This document shows, piece by piece, positions 9,189-18,041 of a DNA stretch of 64,000 nucleotides. The notes under the pieces were generated by a model, which saw only the letters and a list, made by a program, of their open reading frames with translations, searched no databases and was not told the DNA's origin. The stretch is taken from positions 23,634-87,633 of the forward strand of contig NZ_LQOW01000020.1 of the NCBI RefSeq assembly GCF_002102185.1. The letters run 5' to 3'. The position numbers and the translations under genes are program-made. Within the stretch, counting starts at the first letter, position 1; each line of letters opens with the position of its first letter. The stretch is from Mycobacterium fragae. Lineage in GTDB: Bacteria > Actinomycetota > Actinomycetes > Mycobacteriales > Mycobacteriaceae.

Positions 9189-9664
9189 ATGCCTATGACG
9201 TGCTGTTCGAGCACCACAAGGTTTTGCGTCATCTCTGCGAGACGATCACGGCGATGCCAGCCGCCTCCGACGATCGTCAGGACGTGCTCAATGAGCTGTT
9301 GATGGAGTTGGACATCCACATGCGCATCGAGGACGACTTGTTCTATCCGGCCGTTGAGGCGGCGGGCGAACTGGTAGCGATCGCCCATGCCGAGCATCGC
9401 CAAGTCTGGGAGCAACTTGCGGTGGTTCTTCGCACACCGCCGTCTGCACCGAACTACGAGCGGGAATGGCATTCGTTCGTCTCTGTATTAGACGCGCATG
9501 CCACCGAGGAAGAACGCGATCTATGTCCGGCGCCAGTGGAGTTGAGCCGGGAAATGCTCGACGAGCTAGGCGACGAAATGCTTGAGCGCATGAATCAGTT
9601 GCGCGAATCCAAGCTCGAAAGGCTGCACGTCAGGGCTCGCGCCGCGCTACTGCGCGCATTCTGA
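9185..9664 (+). CDS. Hemerythrin HHE cation-binding protein
   Basis: A 159-aa four-helix hemerythrin-like protein. The metal-ligand pattern is visible as FEHHKVLRH, MELDIHMRIEDDLFYP, HAEHRQVWE and DAHATEEERDLCP, typical of the non-haem di-iron HHE family that binds oxygen or NO or senses redox state. ATG 9185 overlaps the stop of the DUF2231-Rieske gene by four bases, which implies a shared redox or nitrosative-stress role. Confidence 0.85.
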   Translation: MNAYDVLFEHHKVLRHLCETITAMPAASDDRQDVLNELLMELDIHMRIEDDLFYPAVEAAGELVAIAHAEHRQVWEQLAVVLRTPPSAPNYEREWHSFVSVLDAHATEEERDLCPAPVELSREMLDELGDEMLERMNQLRESKLERLHVRARAALLRAF

Positions 9665-9712
9665 GACCTGTGCCCACTTCCGATACTGCGAGTAGCGGAA
9701 TAGAGTGAGCGG

Positions 9713-11953
9713 ATGACGACCGGCCAAGACGGCACGCATCTGCGCACCTGTCCGCTGTGCGAAGCCATGTGCGGATTGCAGATCCAGGTGGAAAACGGCC
9801 GGGTCACCAGCATCCGCGGCAACCGCGACGACGTGTGGAGTCGCGGACACCTGTGCCCGAAGGGTGTGTCGCTGGCCGCGCTGCACGATGACCCGGACCG
9901 CATCCGCCGCCCACTGATCAAGGTCGACGGGCGCTGGCGGGAAGTCAGCTGGGACGCCGCTTTTCGCCGCTGCACCGAGTTGCTCACGCCGGTGATCGAA
10001 AAGTACGGGATCGCCGCGGTCACCGCCTACACCGGTAACCCGCTGGCGCACTCGTTTTCGTTGGCCCGCTACTCGGGTGTGCTGCTCGGTATGTCGGGGA
10101 TGCCCGTCACCTATTCGCCGGGGACGATCGACCAATGGCCGAAGAACCTGTCGTCGCACCTGATGTACGGCGGCTGGTGGTCCTTTCCGGTGCCCGACAT
10201 CGAACGCACGGACCTACTGGTGATCATGGGCGCCAATCCCGCCGCCTCGCAGGGCTCACTGCTGGCCGCACCCAATGTGATGGGGCTTATCGACGCAATT
10301 CGCAAGCGGGGCAAGGTGATCGTGATCGACCCGGTGCGTACCCTCACCGCGGCCCACGCCGACGAGTGGCTGCCGATCGTCCCGGGCACCGACGCAGCGC
10401 TGCTCCTAGCGGTCGCGCACACGCTCTTTGACGAGAACCTGGTCAACCCCGGACCGCACGTCGACGGTGTCGACACCATGCGCAGAGTCGTCGCGGCCTG
10501 GCCGCCGAGCCGCGTCAGCGCCGTCACCGGCATCGACGAGGACCGCATCCAACGGCTGGCCCGCGAGCTGGCAGGAACCGAAAAGTCCGTGGTGTACGGC
10601 CGAATCGGCTTGTGCAACCAGGAATTCGGCAGCCTGGCCAGCTGGATGGTCGACGTCATCAACATCTTGGCCGGCCATTTCGATACGCCCGGCGGCGCGA
10701 TGTTCCCACGCCCGGCGGCCTGGTCCATCACCACGCAGCCGCTGCCCGGGCTGGAGGGCGGCGCCCCCGAATTCGGTCGTTGGCGCACCCGGGTGCGCGG
10801 CGCCAAGGAGGTCCTCGGCCAGGCGCCGGTGTCCTGTATGGCCGAAGAGATCGCCACGCCGGGCGACGGACAGCTCAAGGCACTGATCACGGTCGCGGGC
10901 AACCCGGTGTTGTCCACGCCCGGTGGCGACAAGCTCGACGAAGTTCTGCCGATGCTGGAAGCGATGATCTCAGTTGACCTTTGGCTCAACGAGACAACAC
11001 GTCACGCCGACGTGATCCTGCCCGGGCTGTCGCCGCTCGAACAGCCCCACCACGACGACCTCGTGCTGCAATTCGCGATCCGCAGCTTCGCGAACTACTC
11101 GGCGCCGGTGTTCGACCCGGGCGATCGCCCGCACGAGTGGGAAATCCTGATCCGGCTGACCGGCTTGTGCACCGGCACGCCGGCCGAGGACGTCGACGTC
11201 GGGGCGATCGACGATGGCTTTTTCGACTACCTGGCATTCACCCAGGGAGTCGACGGCGCGGAGATCCGCAAGCTGTATGACCAGGGCGGCCCGGAGCGAA
11301 TCCTGGATCTCACCTTGCGTACCGGACCGTTCGGGGACCGCTACGGCCAGAACCCGGGTGGGCTCACGTTGGACATGCTCAAGGCCCATCCGAACGGCAT
11401 CGACTTCGGGCCGATGGTCCCGCAACTGCCAGACATTCTCGGCACGCCGGACAAGAAAATCAGGCTCGCCCCGCCATACCTGCTCGACGACTTGCAGCGG
11501 CTGGCCGCCCGCATCGAGCGCCCGGCCGATCCGCTGGTCCTGGTCAGCCGCAGACACCTGCGCTCCAACAACTCATGGATGCACAACGTCCCTGCGCTGA
11601 TGAAGGGCAAGGACCGCTGCACACTGCTGATCCACCCCGTCGACGCGGCCCGCTGGGGCATCGCCGACGACGACATCGTCACGGTGAAGTCGGAAGCCGG
11701 CGAGATCAAGGTCCCCGTCGAGGTCACCGACGCGATCAAACCCGGCGTGGTCTCGATGCCGCACGGATGGGGACATGGCAAGCCGGGTACGCGCATGTCG
11801 GTGGCCAACAGCTCACCGGGTGCCAACACCAACGCGCTCTCCCCGCCGACCTTTATCGACGAGCCGTCCGGAAACGGAGCGCTCAACGGCATCCCGGTGA
11901 CGATCATCGACGACCGAGCTCGGTTTCGACCCGCTGGCGCGCGAAATCCTTAG
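9713..11953 (+). CDS. Molybdopterin-dependent oxidoreductase (DMSO reductase family)
   Basis: A 746-aa enzyme of the Mo/W-bisPGD family. It begins with a [4Fe-4S] motif, Cys13-x2-Cys16-x3-Cys20-x27-Cys48 (TCPLCEAMCG ... LCPKG). Molybdopterin-binding segments (ERTDLLVIMGANPAAS, VIDPVRT) and the C-terminal molydopterin dinucleotide-binding domain (LLIHPVDAARWGI, GDIV-like strand, MPHGWGHG) follow. In the Mo-ligand region (TYSPGTIDQWPKNLSSH, about 133-149) there is no Cys or Sec. Asp140 or a nearby Ser could ligate the metal, so formate dehydrogenase-type chemistry is unlikely. There is no twin-arginine signal, so it is probably cytoplasmic. It heads a compact run of genes through 17372; the acyl-CoA ligase starts 10 bp on. 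Confidence 0.85.
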   Translation: MTTGQDGTHLRTCPLCEAMCGLQIQVENGRVTSIRGNRDDVWSRGHLCPKGVSLAALHDDPDRIRRPLIKVDGRWREVSWDAAFRRCTELLTPVIEKYGIAAVTAYTGNPLAHSFSLARYSGVLLGMSGMPVTYSPGTIDQWPKNLSSHLMYGGWWSFPVPDIERTDLLVIMGANPAASQGSLLAAPNVMGLIDAIRKRGKVIVIDPVRTLTAAHADEWLPIVPGTDAALLLAVAHTLFDENLVNPGPHVDGVDTMRRVVAAWPPSRVSAVTGIDEDRIQRLARELAGTEKSVVYGRIGLCNQEFGSLASWMVDVINILAGHFDTPGGAMFPRPAAWSITTQPLPGLEGGAPEFGRWRTRVRGAKEVLGQAPVSCMAEEIATPGDGQLKALITVAGNPVLSTPGGDKLDEVLPMLEAMISVDLWLNETTRHADVILPGLSPLEQPHHDDLVLQFAIRSFANYSAPVFDPGDRPHEWEILIRLTGLCTGTPAEDVDVGAIDDGFFDYLAFTQGVDGAEIRKLYDQGGPERILDLTLRTGPFGDRYGQNPGGLTLDMLKAHPNGIDFGPMVPQLPDILGTPDKKIRLAPPYLLDDLQRLAARIERPADPLVLVSRRHLRSNNSWMHNVPALMKGKDRCTLLIHPVDAARWGIADDDIVTVKSEAGEIKVPVEVTDAIKPGVVSMPHGWGHGKPGTRMSVANSSPGANTNALSPPTFIDEPSGNGALNGIPVTIIDDRARFRPAGARNP

Positions 11954-11963
11954 GCTGGACACC

Positions 11964-13550
11964 GTGGGCTCGCCGGCATTCACCGACGAGGATGCGGCCC
12001 GCTACCGCGCGGCCGGGTGGTGGTCGGATTCGACGCTGTCCGACGCGGTATCCCGCAATGCCGAACGCTCGCCGGACCGGGCCGCGTATATCGACCACCC
12101 GGGGCGGGCGCTGAGCTGGCGTGAATTCGACGCTGTGGCAACCGGTCTGGCGCAACAACTGGCCGGCTTAGGGGTGGCGCGCGGAGACCGGGTTGCGGTA
12201 TGGCACGGCGACTCCGCTGCCATCCACGCGATGTTCGTCGCAATCGAACGCTGCGGGGCGGTCGTCGTGGGCATCGGTGCACGCGCCGGCACCCGCGAGG
12301 TCGCGCAAATTCTGCGCAGTTCGCAGCCGATTCTGCTGATCAGCGATCGGCAGCGCAGCACCGCCGCCGCAGCTGTGTTTGCCGCCTCCCTGGTCTTGGA
12401 CCGCGACGGCGGCGTGCCCCGCCTGAACACCGACGCCGCGCCCAGGACTCCAACCCGCGGGTCGCAGGTCGGCGCCGACGACGTCTTCCTCATCAACTCC
12501 ACTTCTGGAACCACCGGACTGCCGAAGTGCGTCGTGCACACGCAGAACCGTTGGTACTACTTCCATCAGAAGGCGGTGGCCAACGGCCTCCTGTCCGCCG
12601 ACGACATATTCCTGCCCGTCATACCCACCCCATTCGGCTTCGGGATCTGGACCAGCCACACCACCCCCATCTACCTGGGGGCCACCGCGGTGATCGTCGA
12701 GCGGTTCACGCCGAGCGCGGCATGCGAGGCGATCGCCCGACACAAGGTCACCGTGTTGTGCTGTGTCAGTACACAATTGACAATGCTGATGGCCGACAAC
12801 GCGAGCCGGGACTACGACCTGAGCTCGTTGCGAGTCGTGTTCGCCGGAGGCGAGACGCTGCCGTATCGTCCCGCCGTCGAGTTCGAGGAACTCGCCGGGG
12901 CGAAGATTCTGCAGTTCTACGGCTCGAACGAGACCGGGCTGCTCAGTGGGACCACCGTCGACGATTCGCAGTCACGACGGCTGCACACCGGAGGCCGGAT
13001 TGTCCCCGAAATGTCGGTCCGCCTGTTCGACGGCGATCGCGACGTCACCGCGACGGGCCGGGGCCAGCCCGCATGCAGAGGTCCGGCGACCAGCCTCGGC
13101 TATCTCGGCGGAACCGACCACGACAAGCTGTTCACCCCCGACGGCTGGATGCGTATGGGCGACATCTGCGAGATCGACGCGGACGGCTATCTCACCGTCA
13201 CCGGCCGAACTTCCGATTTCATCCTGCGCGGCGGCAAAAACATCAGCGCAGCGCAAGTCGAGGACGCCGCCACGGCTCACCCCGCGATCGCGGTAGCGGC
13301 GGCCGTCGCGATGCCCGACCCGGTGTTCGGTGAAAAGGTCTGCCTCTATACCGAACTCGCCGATTCCCACACCATCGACCTGCCCGAGCTCACCGAGTAT
13401 CTATCGGCCTTGGGAGTTTCCCAGGAGCTGCTGCCCGAACGCCTCATCGTGGTGGACGAACTGCCCCGATCATCCGGCGGAAAGATTGCCAAAGGCCGGC
13501 TCCGCGAAGATATTCGAGCCAGGATGGAGGTCGATCATGAACTCTCCTGA
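11964..13550 (+). CDS. AMP-dependent acyl-CoA synthetase/ligase
   Basis: A 528-aa ANL-superfamily adenylate-forming enzyme. Motifs in order are STSGTTGLPK (P-loop, about 177-186), FYGSNETGLLSG (A5), GWMRMGDICEIDADGYLTVTGR (A7-A8 hinge) and SSGGKIAKGRL with the catalytic Lys near the C-terminus. It probably activates an aromatic or short-chain acid as the CoA ester; the substrate cannot be read from sequence. GTG start 10 bp after the molybdoenzyme. The end overlaps the aldolase gene by 14 bp, so the genes form one transcription unit. Confidence 0.87.
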   Translation: MGSPAFTDEDAARYRAAGWWSDSTLSDAVSRNAERSPDRAAYIDHPGRALSWREFDAVATGLAQQLAGLGVARGDRVAVWHGDSAAIHAMFVAIERCGAVVVGIGARAGTREVAQILRSSQPILLISDRQRSTAAAAVFAASLVLDRDGGVPRLNTDAAPRTPTRGSQVGADDVFLINSTSGTTGLPKCVVHTQNRWYYFHQKAVANGLLSADDIFLPVIPTPFGFGIWTSHTTPIYLGATAVIVERFTPSAACEAIARHKVTVLCCVSTQLTMLMADNASRDYDLSSLRVVFAGGETLPYRPAVEFEELAGAKILQFYGSNETGLLSGTTVDDSQSRRLHTGGRIVPEMSVRLFDGDRDVTATGRGQPACRGPATSLGYLGGTDHDKLFTPDGWMRMGDICEIDADGYLTVTGRTSDFILRGGKNISAAQVEDAATAHPAIAVAAAVAMPDPVFGEKVCLYTELADSHTIDLPELTEYLSALGVSQELLPERLIVVDELPRSSGGKIAKGRLREDIRARMEVDHELS

Positions 13551-14310
13551 CGCACGGCCGGGTGGTCTGGAAGTCTGGGCCCCGTCGGTGATGCCGCCGA
13601 TCGGCGTCGAGCTGTCCAACGAGCAGGCCCTGGCCGTGGCCTTCCGCCATCTGGCCGCCATCGGGTTCGCCGAGAACATGGCCGGACACATCACCTGGCA
13701 GCTCGACGGGCAAACCGAGATGCTGGTCAACCCGTGGGGTCTGTGGTGGGCCGAACTCACCGCATCGGATATCTGCGTGGTTGATGCCGATGCGCGGGTG
13801 GTGCGTGGACGGTGGGACGTCACTCCCGCGATACACATTCACACCGAATTGCACCGCATCCGCGAGGATGCCCGGATCGTCATTCACAACCACCCCTACT
13901 ACGCGTGCGTGCTCGCCGCGCTGGGCAGGCTGCCCGAATTGGTGCATCAGACCGGTTCGCTGTTCTTAGATGATTTGTGCCTGGTCGAGCGCTACGACGG
14001 CGAAATCGACAGCGCCGCCCGCGCAGCGGATCTCGCGACCCACATCGGGGGCGCCAACCTGACCATCCTGGCCAACCACGGTGTCATCGCAACCGGTCGC
14101 AACCTGGCCGAGGCCGTCTACCGAGCCGCATCGATCGAACGGGTCTGCAAGCTGGCCTACGACGTCATGCTGACCGGCAAGGAACCCGTCACGATGGATT
14201 GGTCGGACATGGCCGGCATGCAGCGATCGCTGATCGAACGGGCCGCCGACGTGTACTGGGCGGGGGCCGCACGGATGACCATCAAGGCCGACCCCGATGT
14301 GCTCAATTGA
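13537..14310 (+). CDS. Class II aldolase/adducin family protein (second copy)
   Basis: A 257-aa paralogue of the protein at 3132-3905, with the same length and landmarks: AGHIT, LVNPWGLWWAEL, the zinc site HNHPYY, ILANHGV and the terminal DPDVLN. ATG 13537 lies inside the 3' end of the acyl-CoA ligase gene and is preceded by GGATGGAGG. An amidohydrolase follows 75 bp later, as in the first cassette but in reversed order. The reaction is probably a zinc-dependent retro-aldol or related C-C cleavage; the substrate is unknown. Confidence 0.85.
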   Translation: MNSPDARPGGLEVWAPSVMPPIGVELSNEQALAVAFRHLAAIGFAENMAGHITWQLDGQTEMLVNPWGLWWAELTASDICVVDADARVVRGRWDVTPAIHIHTELHRIREDARIVIHNHPYYACVLAALGRLPELVHQTGSLFLDDLCLVERYDGEIDSAARAADLATHIGGANLTILANHGVIATGRNLAEAVYRAASIERVCKLAYDVMLTGKEPVTMDWSDMAGMQRSLIERAADVYWAGAARMTIKADPDVLN

Positions 14311-14385
14311 CCACGAGCGTGCGCTCAGGGCGCAATTCGGCCCGGATTTCCGCCATGGATGCACACTGAAAGCAGATTGCCGAGC

Positions 14386-15654
14386 ATGAAATCGATCGAC
14401 GAGCTGGCCGCCAACCCGAACTTCACGACCGCCAAGACCGGCGCGGATCGTTCGGTCACATTTCTGCCCGACCCGCCCCGCGCCGAACGGCGCTACACGG
14501 TGATTTCCGTCGACGATCACATCGTGGAACCTCCGGATACCTTCGCGGGACGCCTGCCACGCAAGTTCGCCGACCGCGCCCCCAAGGTCGTCGACACCGA
14601 TGACGGCGGACAGACATGGGTCTATGACGGCCAGGAGTTACCCAACGTCGGGTTCAACGCCGTCGTCGGCCGGCCGGTGTCGGAGTATGGCTTCGACCCG
14701 GTGAGATTCGACGAGATGCGCAGGGGTGCATGGGATATCCATGAGCGGATCAAGGACATGGATCTCAACGGCATATACGCCTCGCTCAACTTCCCGTCTT
14801 TCCTGCCGGGGTTCGCCGGCCAGCGGCTGCAACAGATGACCCCGGATCGCGACTTGGCGCTGGCCGCAGTGTGCGCATGGAACGACTGGCACTTCGAGGT
14901 TTGGGCCGGGTCATACCCCGACCGCATCATTCCGTGCCAACTCCCCTGGCTGCTGGATCCCGACCTCGGCGCAAAGATGATCTATCAGAACGCCGAGCGT
15001 GGATTTCACGCCGTCAGCTTCAGCGAGAACCCGGCGATGCTCGGATTGCCGAGCATTCACTCGGGTCACTGGGATCCGATGATTGCGGCGTGCGCCGAGA
15101 CCGGCACCGTGGTGAACCTACACATCGGATCGTCCGGCTCGTCGCCATCCACCACCGACGACGCGCCACCGGATGTTCAGGGCGTGCTGTTCTTCGCCTA
15201 CGCCATTTCGGCGGCGGTTGACTGGTTGTACTCCGGGCTGCCCAGCCGGTTCCCTGATCTGAAAATCTGCCTGTCCGAAGGTGGAATCGGCTGGGTCGCG
15301 GGCCTGTTGGACAGACTCGACCACATGCTCAGCTACCACGCCATGTACGGCACCTGGCAGGCGCTGGGTGAAAGCTTGACTCCCGCAGAGGTTTTCACCA
15401 GGAACTTTTGGTTCTGCGCAGTCGAGGACAAGTCGTCGTTCGTGCAGTATGAGCGAATCGGCGTGGACAACATCATGTTGGAATCCGACTACCCGCATTG
15501 CGACTCCACCTGGCCGCACACCCAACAAGCGATCCATGAGCAAATCGGCGACTTGCCGCCGGACGTGATCGGCAAGATCACGTGGAAGAACGCTGCACGC
15601 TTGTACCAGCATCCCGTGCCGGCCGAAATACAACGAGATCCGGAGGCATTCTGA
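14386..15654 (+). CDS. Amidohydrolase family protein (second copy)
   Basis: A 422-aa TIM-barrel amidohydrolase (Amidohydro_2). Metal-site motifs are SVDDHIVEPPD near residue 45, NLHIGSSGSS mid-protein, and ESDYPHCDSTW near the C-terminus. The start is set at ATG 14386 (MKSIDELAANP); ATG 14359 in the same frame is an alternative. It shares the FASDYPHHD/ESDYPHCD signature with the protein at 2027-3121 but is clearly diverged. The stop overlaps the start of the catalase-like gene by one base. Confidence 0.85.
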   Translation: MKSIDELAANPNFTTAKTGADRSVTFLPDPPRAERRYTVISVDDHIVEPPDTFAGRLPRKFADRAPKVVDTDDGGQTWVYDGQELPNVGFNAVVGRPVSEYGFDPVRFDEMRRGAWDIHERIKDMDLNGIYASLNFPSFLPGFAGQRLQQMTPDRDLALAAVCAWNDWHFEVWAGSYPDRIIPCQLPWLLDPDLGAKMIYQNAERGFHAVSFSENPAMLGLPSIHSGHWDPMIAACAETGTVVNLHIGSSGSSPSTTDDAPPDVQGVLFFAYAISAAVDWLYSGLPSRFPDLKICLSEGGIGWVAGLLDRLDHMLSYHAMYGTWQALGESLTPAEVFTRNFWFCAVEDKSSFVQYERIGVDNIMLESDYPHCDSTWPHTQQAIHEQIGDLPPDVIGKITWKNAARLYQHPVPAEIQRDPEAF

Positions 15655-16592
15655 TGGGCGACACGGTCACTCCCGACGACGCCATCGACGCGATCCGAGG
15701 CACCGGTGGGGCGCGGCCCGGTTATCGGGCGCTGCACGCGAAGGGCACCCTCTACGGCGGCACGTTCACCGCCACCCCCGAGGCGGCGAAGCTTTCCCGG
15801 GCAAAGCATCTCGACGGCTCCGCGATCCCGGCGCTGATTCGCTTCTCCAACGGATCCGGTAATCCGGAGCAGCGTGACGGCTTGCCGGGGGTGCGAGGGA
15901 TGGCGGTGAAATTCACCCTGCCCGACGGGTCGACCACTGATTTGTCCGCGCAGACGGCGCGGCTGTTCATTTCGAGCACACCGGACGGATTCGTCGATCT
16001 GCTCAAGGCGATGCGGCCCAGCCCGACGACGCCGCTGCGTCTGGCCAGATACTTCGTCACCCATCCTCGGCTGCTCGGGGCTTTGCCCGTACTGCGCGAC
16101 GCCAGCAGGGTCCCGGCAAGCTACGCCGCCACGGAGTACCACGGGTTGCACGCATTCCGCTGGCTCAGCGCCGACGGCAACGCGAGATTCGTTCGCTACC
16201 ACCTGATCCCGGCAGCGGGCGAGGAGTATCTGTCGGCACCGGCCGCCAAAGGCAGGGATCCTGACTTTCTCACCGACGAGCTGAACACCCGCCTGGCCTC
16301 CGGGCCGGTTCAGTTCTCCTTCCGCGTCCAGCTCGCCGGGCCGAAGGACTCGACCATCGACCCGTCGGCGCGTTGGCAAAGCACCGACACCGTCACCGTC
16401 GGGACGCTCGACATCACCGGCCTGGACACCGAGCGCGAGCGCGGTGACGACATCGTCGTGTTCGACCCCATGCGGGTGACCGACGGCATCGAACCCTCCG
16501 ACGACCCGGTGCTTCGGTTCCGAACGTACGCGTATTCGGCCTCGGTGAAGCTGCGTACCGGAGTGGATCGCGGCCCCGGCCTCCGGCCGTGA
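15654..16592 (+). CDS. Small catalase-family haem protein
   Basis: A 312-aa member of the small, clade-independent catalase-related family. The distal His region is ALHAKGTLYGG (His28). RFSNGSG, RGMAVKF and SADGNARFVRYHL match catalase core segments, and the proximal haem-Tyr region is VFDPMRVTDGIEP followed by LRFRTYAYSASVKLR. Length is well below the roughly 480 aa of classical catalases, which fits SrpA-like minimal catalases or peroxidases. It is coupled to the amidohydrolase (TGATG), with CGGAGG as ribosome binding site. It may remove peroxide made by the neighbouring oxidative enzymes (inference). Confidence 0.82.
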   Translation: MGDTVTPDDAIDAIRGTGGARPGYRALHAKGTLYGGTFTATPEAAKLSRAKHLDGSAIPALIRFSNGSGNPEQRDGLPGVRGMAVKFTLPDGSTTDLSAQTARLFISSTPDGFVDLLKAMRPSPTTPLRLARYFVTHPRLLGALPVLRDASRVPASYAATEYHGLHAFRWLSADGNARFVRYHLIPAAGEEYLSAPAAKGRDPDFLTDELNTRLASGPVQFSFRVQLAGPKDSTIDPSARWQSTDTVTVGTLDITGLDTERERGDDIVVFDPMRVTDGIEPSDDPVLRFRTYAYSASVKLRTGVDRGPGLRP

Positions 16593-16607
16593 ATAGACTT
16601 CGCGGGC

Positions 16608-17372
16608 ATGACGGCATCGGATCTATCGCTACGTGGTCGACGCATTCTGATCACCGGCGGCGCCACCGGCATCGGCGCCGCCGCGGTCCGGGTGCTGCAC
16701 GCCGCGGGAGCAAACGTCGCCGCCACGTACCATCGAACCCCGCCCGCCGATGACGTTTCCGACGTGACGTGGCTGCGCTGCGATGTCCGTGATGCCGAGG
16801 CGGTCGACGCCGCCTTCCGCGGCGCGTTGCAGGCCCTCGGCGGCCTCGATGTCCTTGTCCACGCCGCGGGCTTGTGGCAGGGGGGAGTGCCCGGGCAGAT
16901 CACCGGCGACGAAATCACTTTCTTGATGGAAACCAACATCAAAGGAACGATCCTGACCAACCAGGCCGCGCATGCGGCGATGCGCGGCAGGGGTGGACGG
17001 ATCATCAATTTCGGATCCGCCGAGGCGGTGATGGGCAGCCCCATCGCCGCGGTGTACGCCGCCACAAAGGGCGCCGTGCAAGCCTGGACCCGGTCGGCGG
17101 CCAAGGCCTGGGGCGCGGAAAAGATCACGGTCAATGCGCTGGCGCCGGCTGTCCAAACCGCAGGCGCCGATCGGTTCCGGGAGTTCTTGGGCCCGGATGC
17201 CGCGGCATTCATCGATCAGCAGATGAAATTGTCGATCCCGCTCGGCGGCAAGCTCGGCGACCCCGGCGCCGACCTGGGGCCGGTGCTGGTATTCCTCGCC
17301 GGCGAGGGGGCCGGATTCATCACCGGGCAATTGATCCCCGTGGACGGCGGGCTCGCCATGGTCGGCGGCTGA
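16608..17372 (+). CDS. Short-chain dehydrogenase/reductase
   Basis: A 254-aa classical SDR with TGGATGIG near residue 17, CDVRD, HAAG in place of the usual NNAG, NFGSAE (catalytic Ser), YAATK (catalytic Tyr and Lys) and GQLIPVDGG at the end. It starts 15 bp after the catalase-like gene and is the last gene of the run that begins at 9713. It is convergent with the lipoprotein gene (7-bp gap). The substrate is unknown. Confidence 0.85.
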   Translation: MTASDLSLRGRRILITGGATGIGAAAVRVLHAAGANVAATYHRTPPADDVSDVTWLRCDVRDAEAVDAAFRGALQALGGLDVLVHAAGLWQGGVPGQITGDEITFLMETNIKGTILTNQAAHAAMRGRGGRIINFGSAEAVMGSPIAAVYAATKGAVQAWTRSAAKAWGAEKITVNALAPAVQTAGADRFREFLGPDAAAFIDQQMKLSIPLGGKLGDPGADLGPVLVFLAGEGAGFITGQLIPVDGGLAMVGG

Positions 17373-17379
17373 GCGCCGG

Positions 17380-17964
17380 TCAGTGAGCGAGCCCCTTCTT
17401 GATGGCCGCGTCTTGTTTGCGGCCGACGTCGGTGACGAACTCGGGGGGCGCCAGTGCGTAGTTGGGGCCGTCGAATTCCAGCGTCGTGAACGCCTTGCCC
17501 TCGGTGAACAGCAACACCGTCACCCCCTTGGAGCCGTCCGGCGATGTTCCCGAGATGGTCGTTCCGCTGGCCCCGATGTCGATGGGTACGGGCTTTCCGC
17601 GCAGCGATTCGCTCTGCGCCGCCTTGGCCGAATCCAGGGCGTTCGCAGCAGCGGCCGGGTCCAGCAAGATGTGAATGGTGTCAACAATCACATGGGTGCG
17701 GTCATCGTCGCTGAACGTCGTCGCCGCTCCCAGTTGGCCGTTCGGGTTCTTCACCGGCGGGCTGGCTGTGAAGGGTTCGGGTGCCTTGATGTCACTCGCC
17801 TTGATCAACAGCCCGGTGTAGTCGTCCGGTTGGGTCCGCGGCGACGTGCTCGATTTCGACGAAGCGGTCGGTGGCTTCGAATTGCTGCTGCAACCGACCA
17901 CCGATGCGCCAGCCAGCATCGTCGCCGCAGCCACTCCGGCGATCACCGTCACAGAAATCCGCAT
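17380..17964 (-). CDS. Mycobacterial lipoprotein
   Basis: A 194-aa lipoprotein. The signal peptide ends in SVVGC (Cys25), followed by a Ser/Thr/Pro-rich linker and a globular domain with DDYTGLLIKASDIKAP, NPNGQLGAATTF and PDGSKGVTVLLFTEG. This domain type occurs in several mycobacterial lipoproteins of unknown function. The ATG is preceded by AAAGGAG. I cannot assign it to a named Lpp/Lpq family. Confidence 0.78.
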   Translation of the reverse strand: MRISVTVIAGVAAATMLAGASVVGCSSNSKPPTASSKSSTSPRTQPDDYTGLLIKASDIKAPEPFTASPPVKNPNGQLGAATTFSDDDRTHVIVDTIHILLDPAAAANALDSAKAAQSESLRGKPVPIDIGASGTTISGTSPDGSKGVTVLLFTEGKAFTTLEFDGPNYALAPPEFVTDVGRKQDAAIKKGLAH

Positions 17965-18041
17965 CCGAGCTCCTTTCCGGCGAAGCCTTGGACATGCTCG
18001 TGGTCACGAGCACGTCGAGGCAACCGGAAAACGGTAACAAG

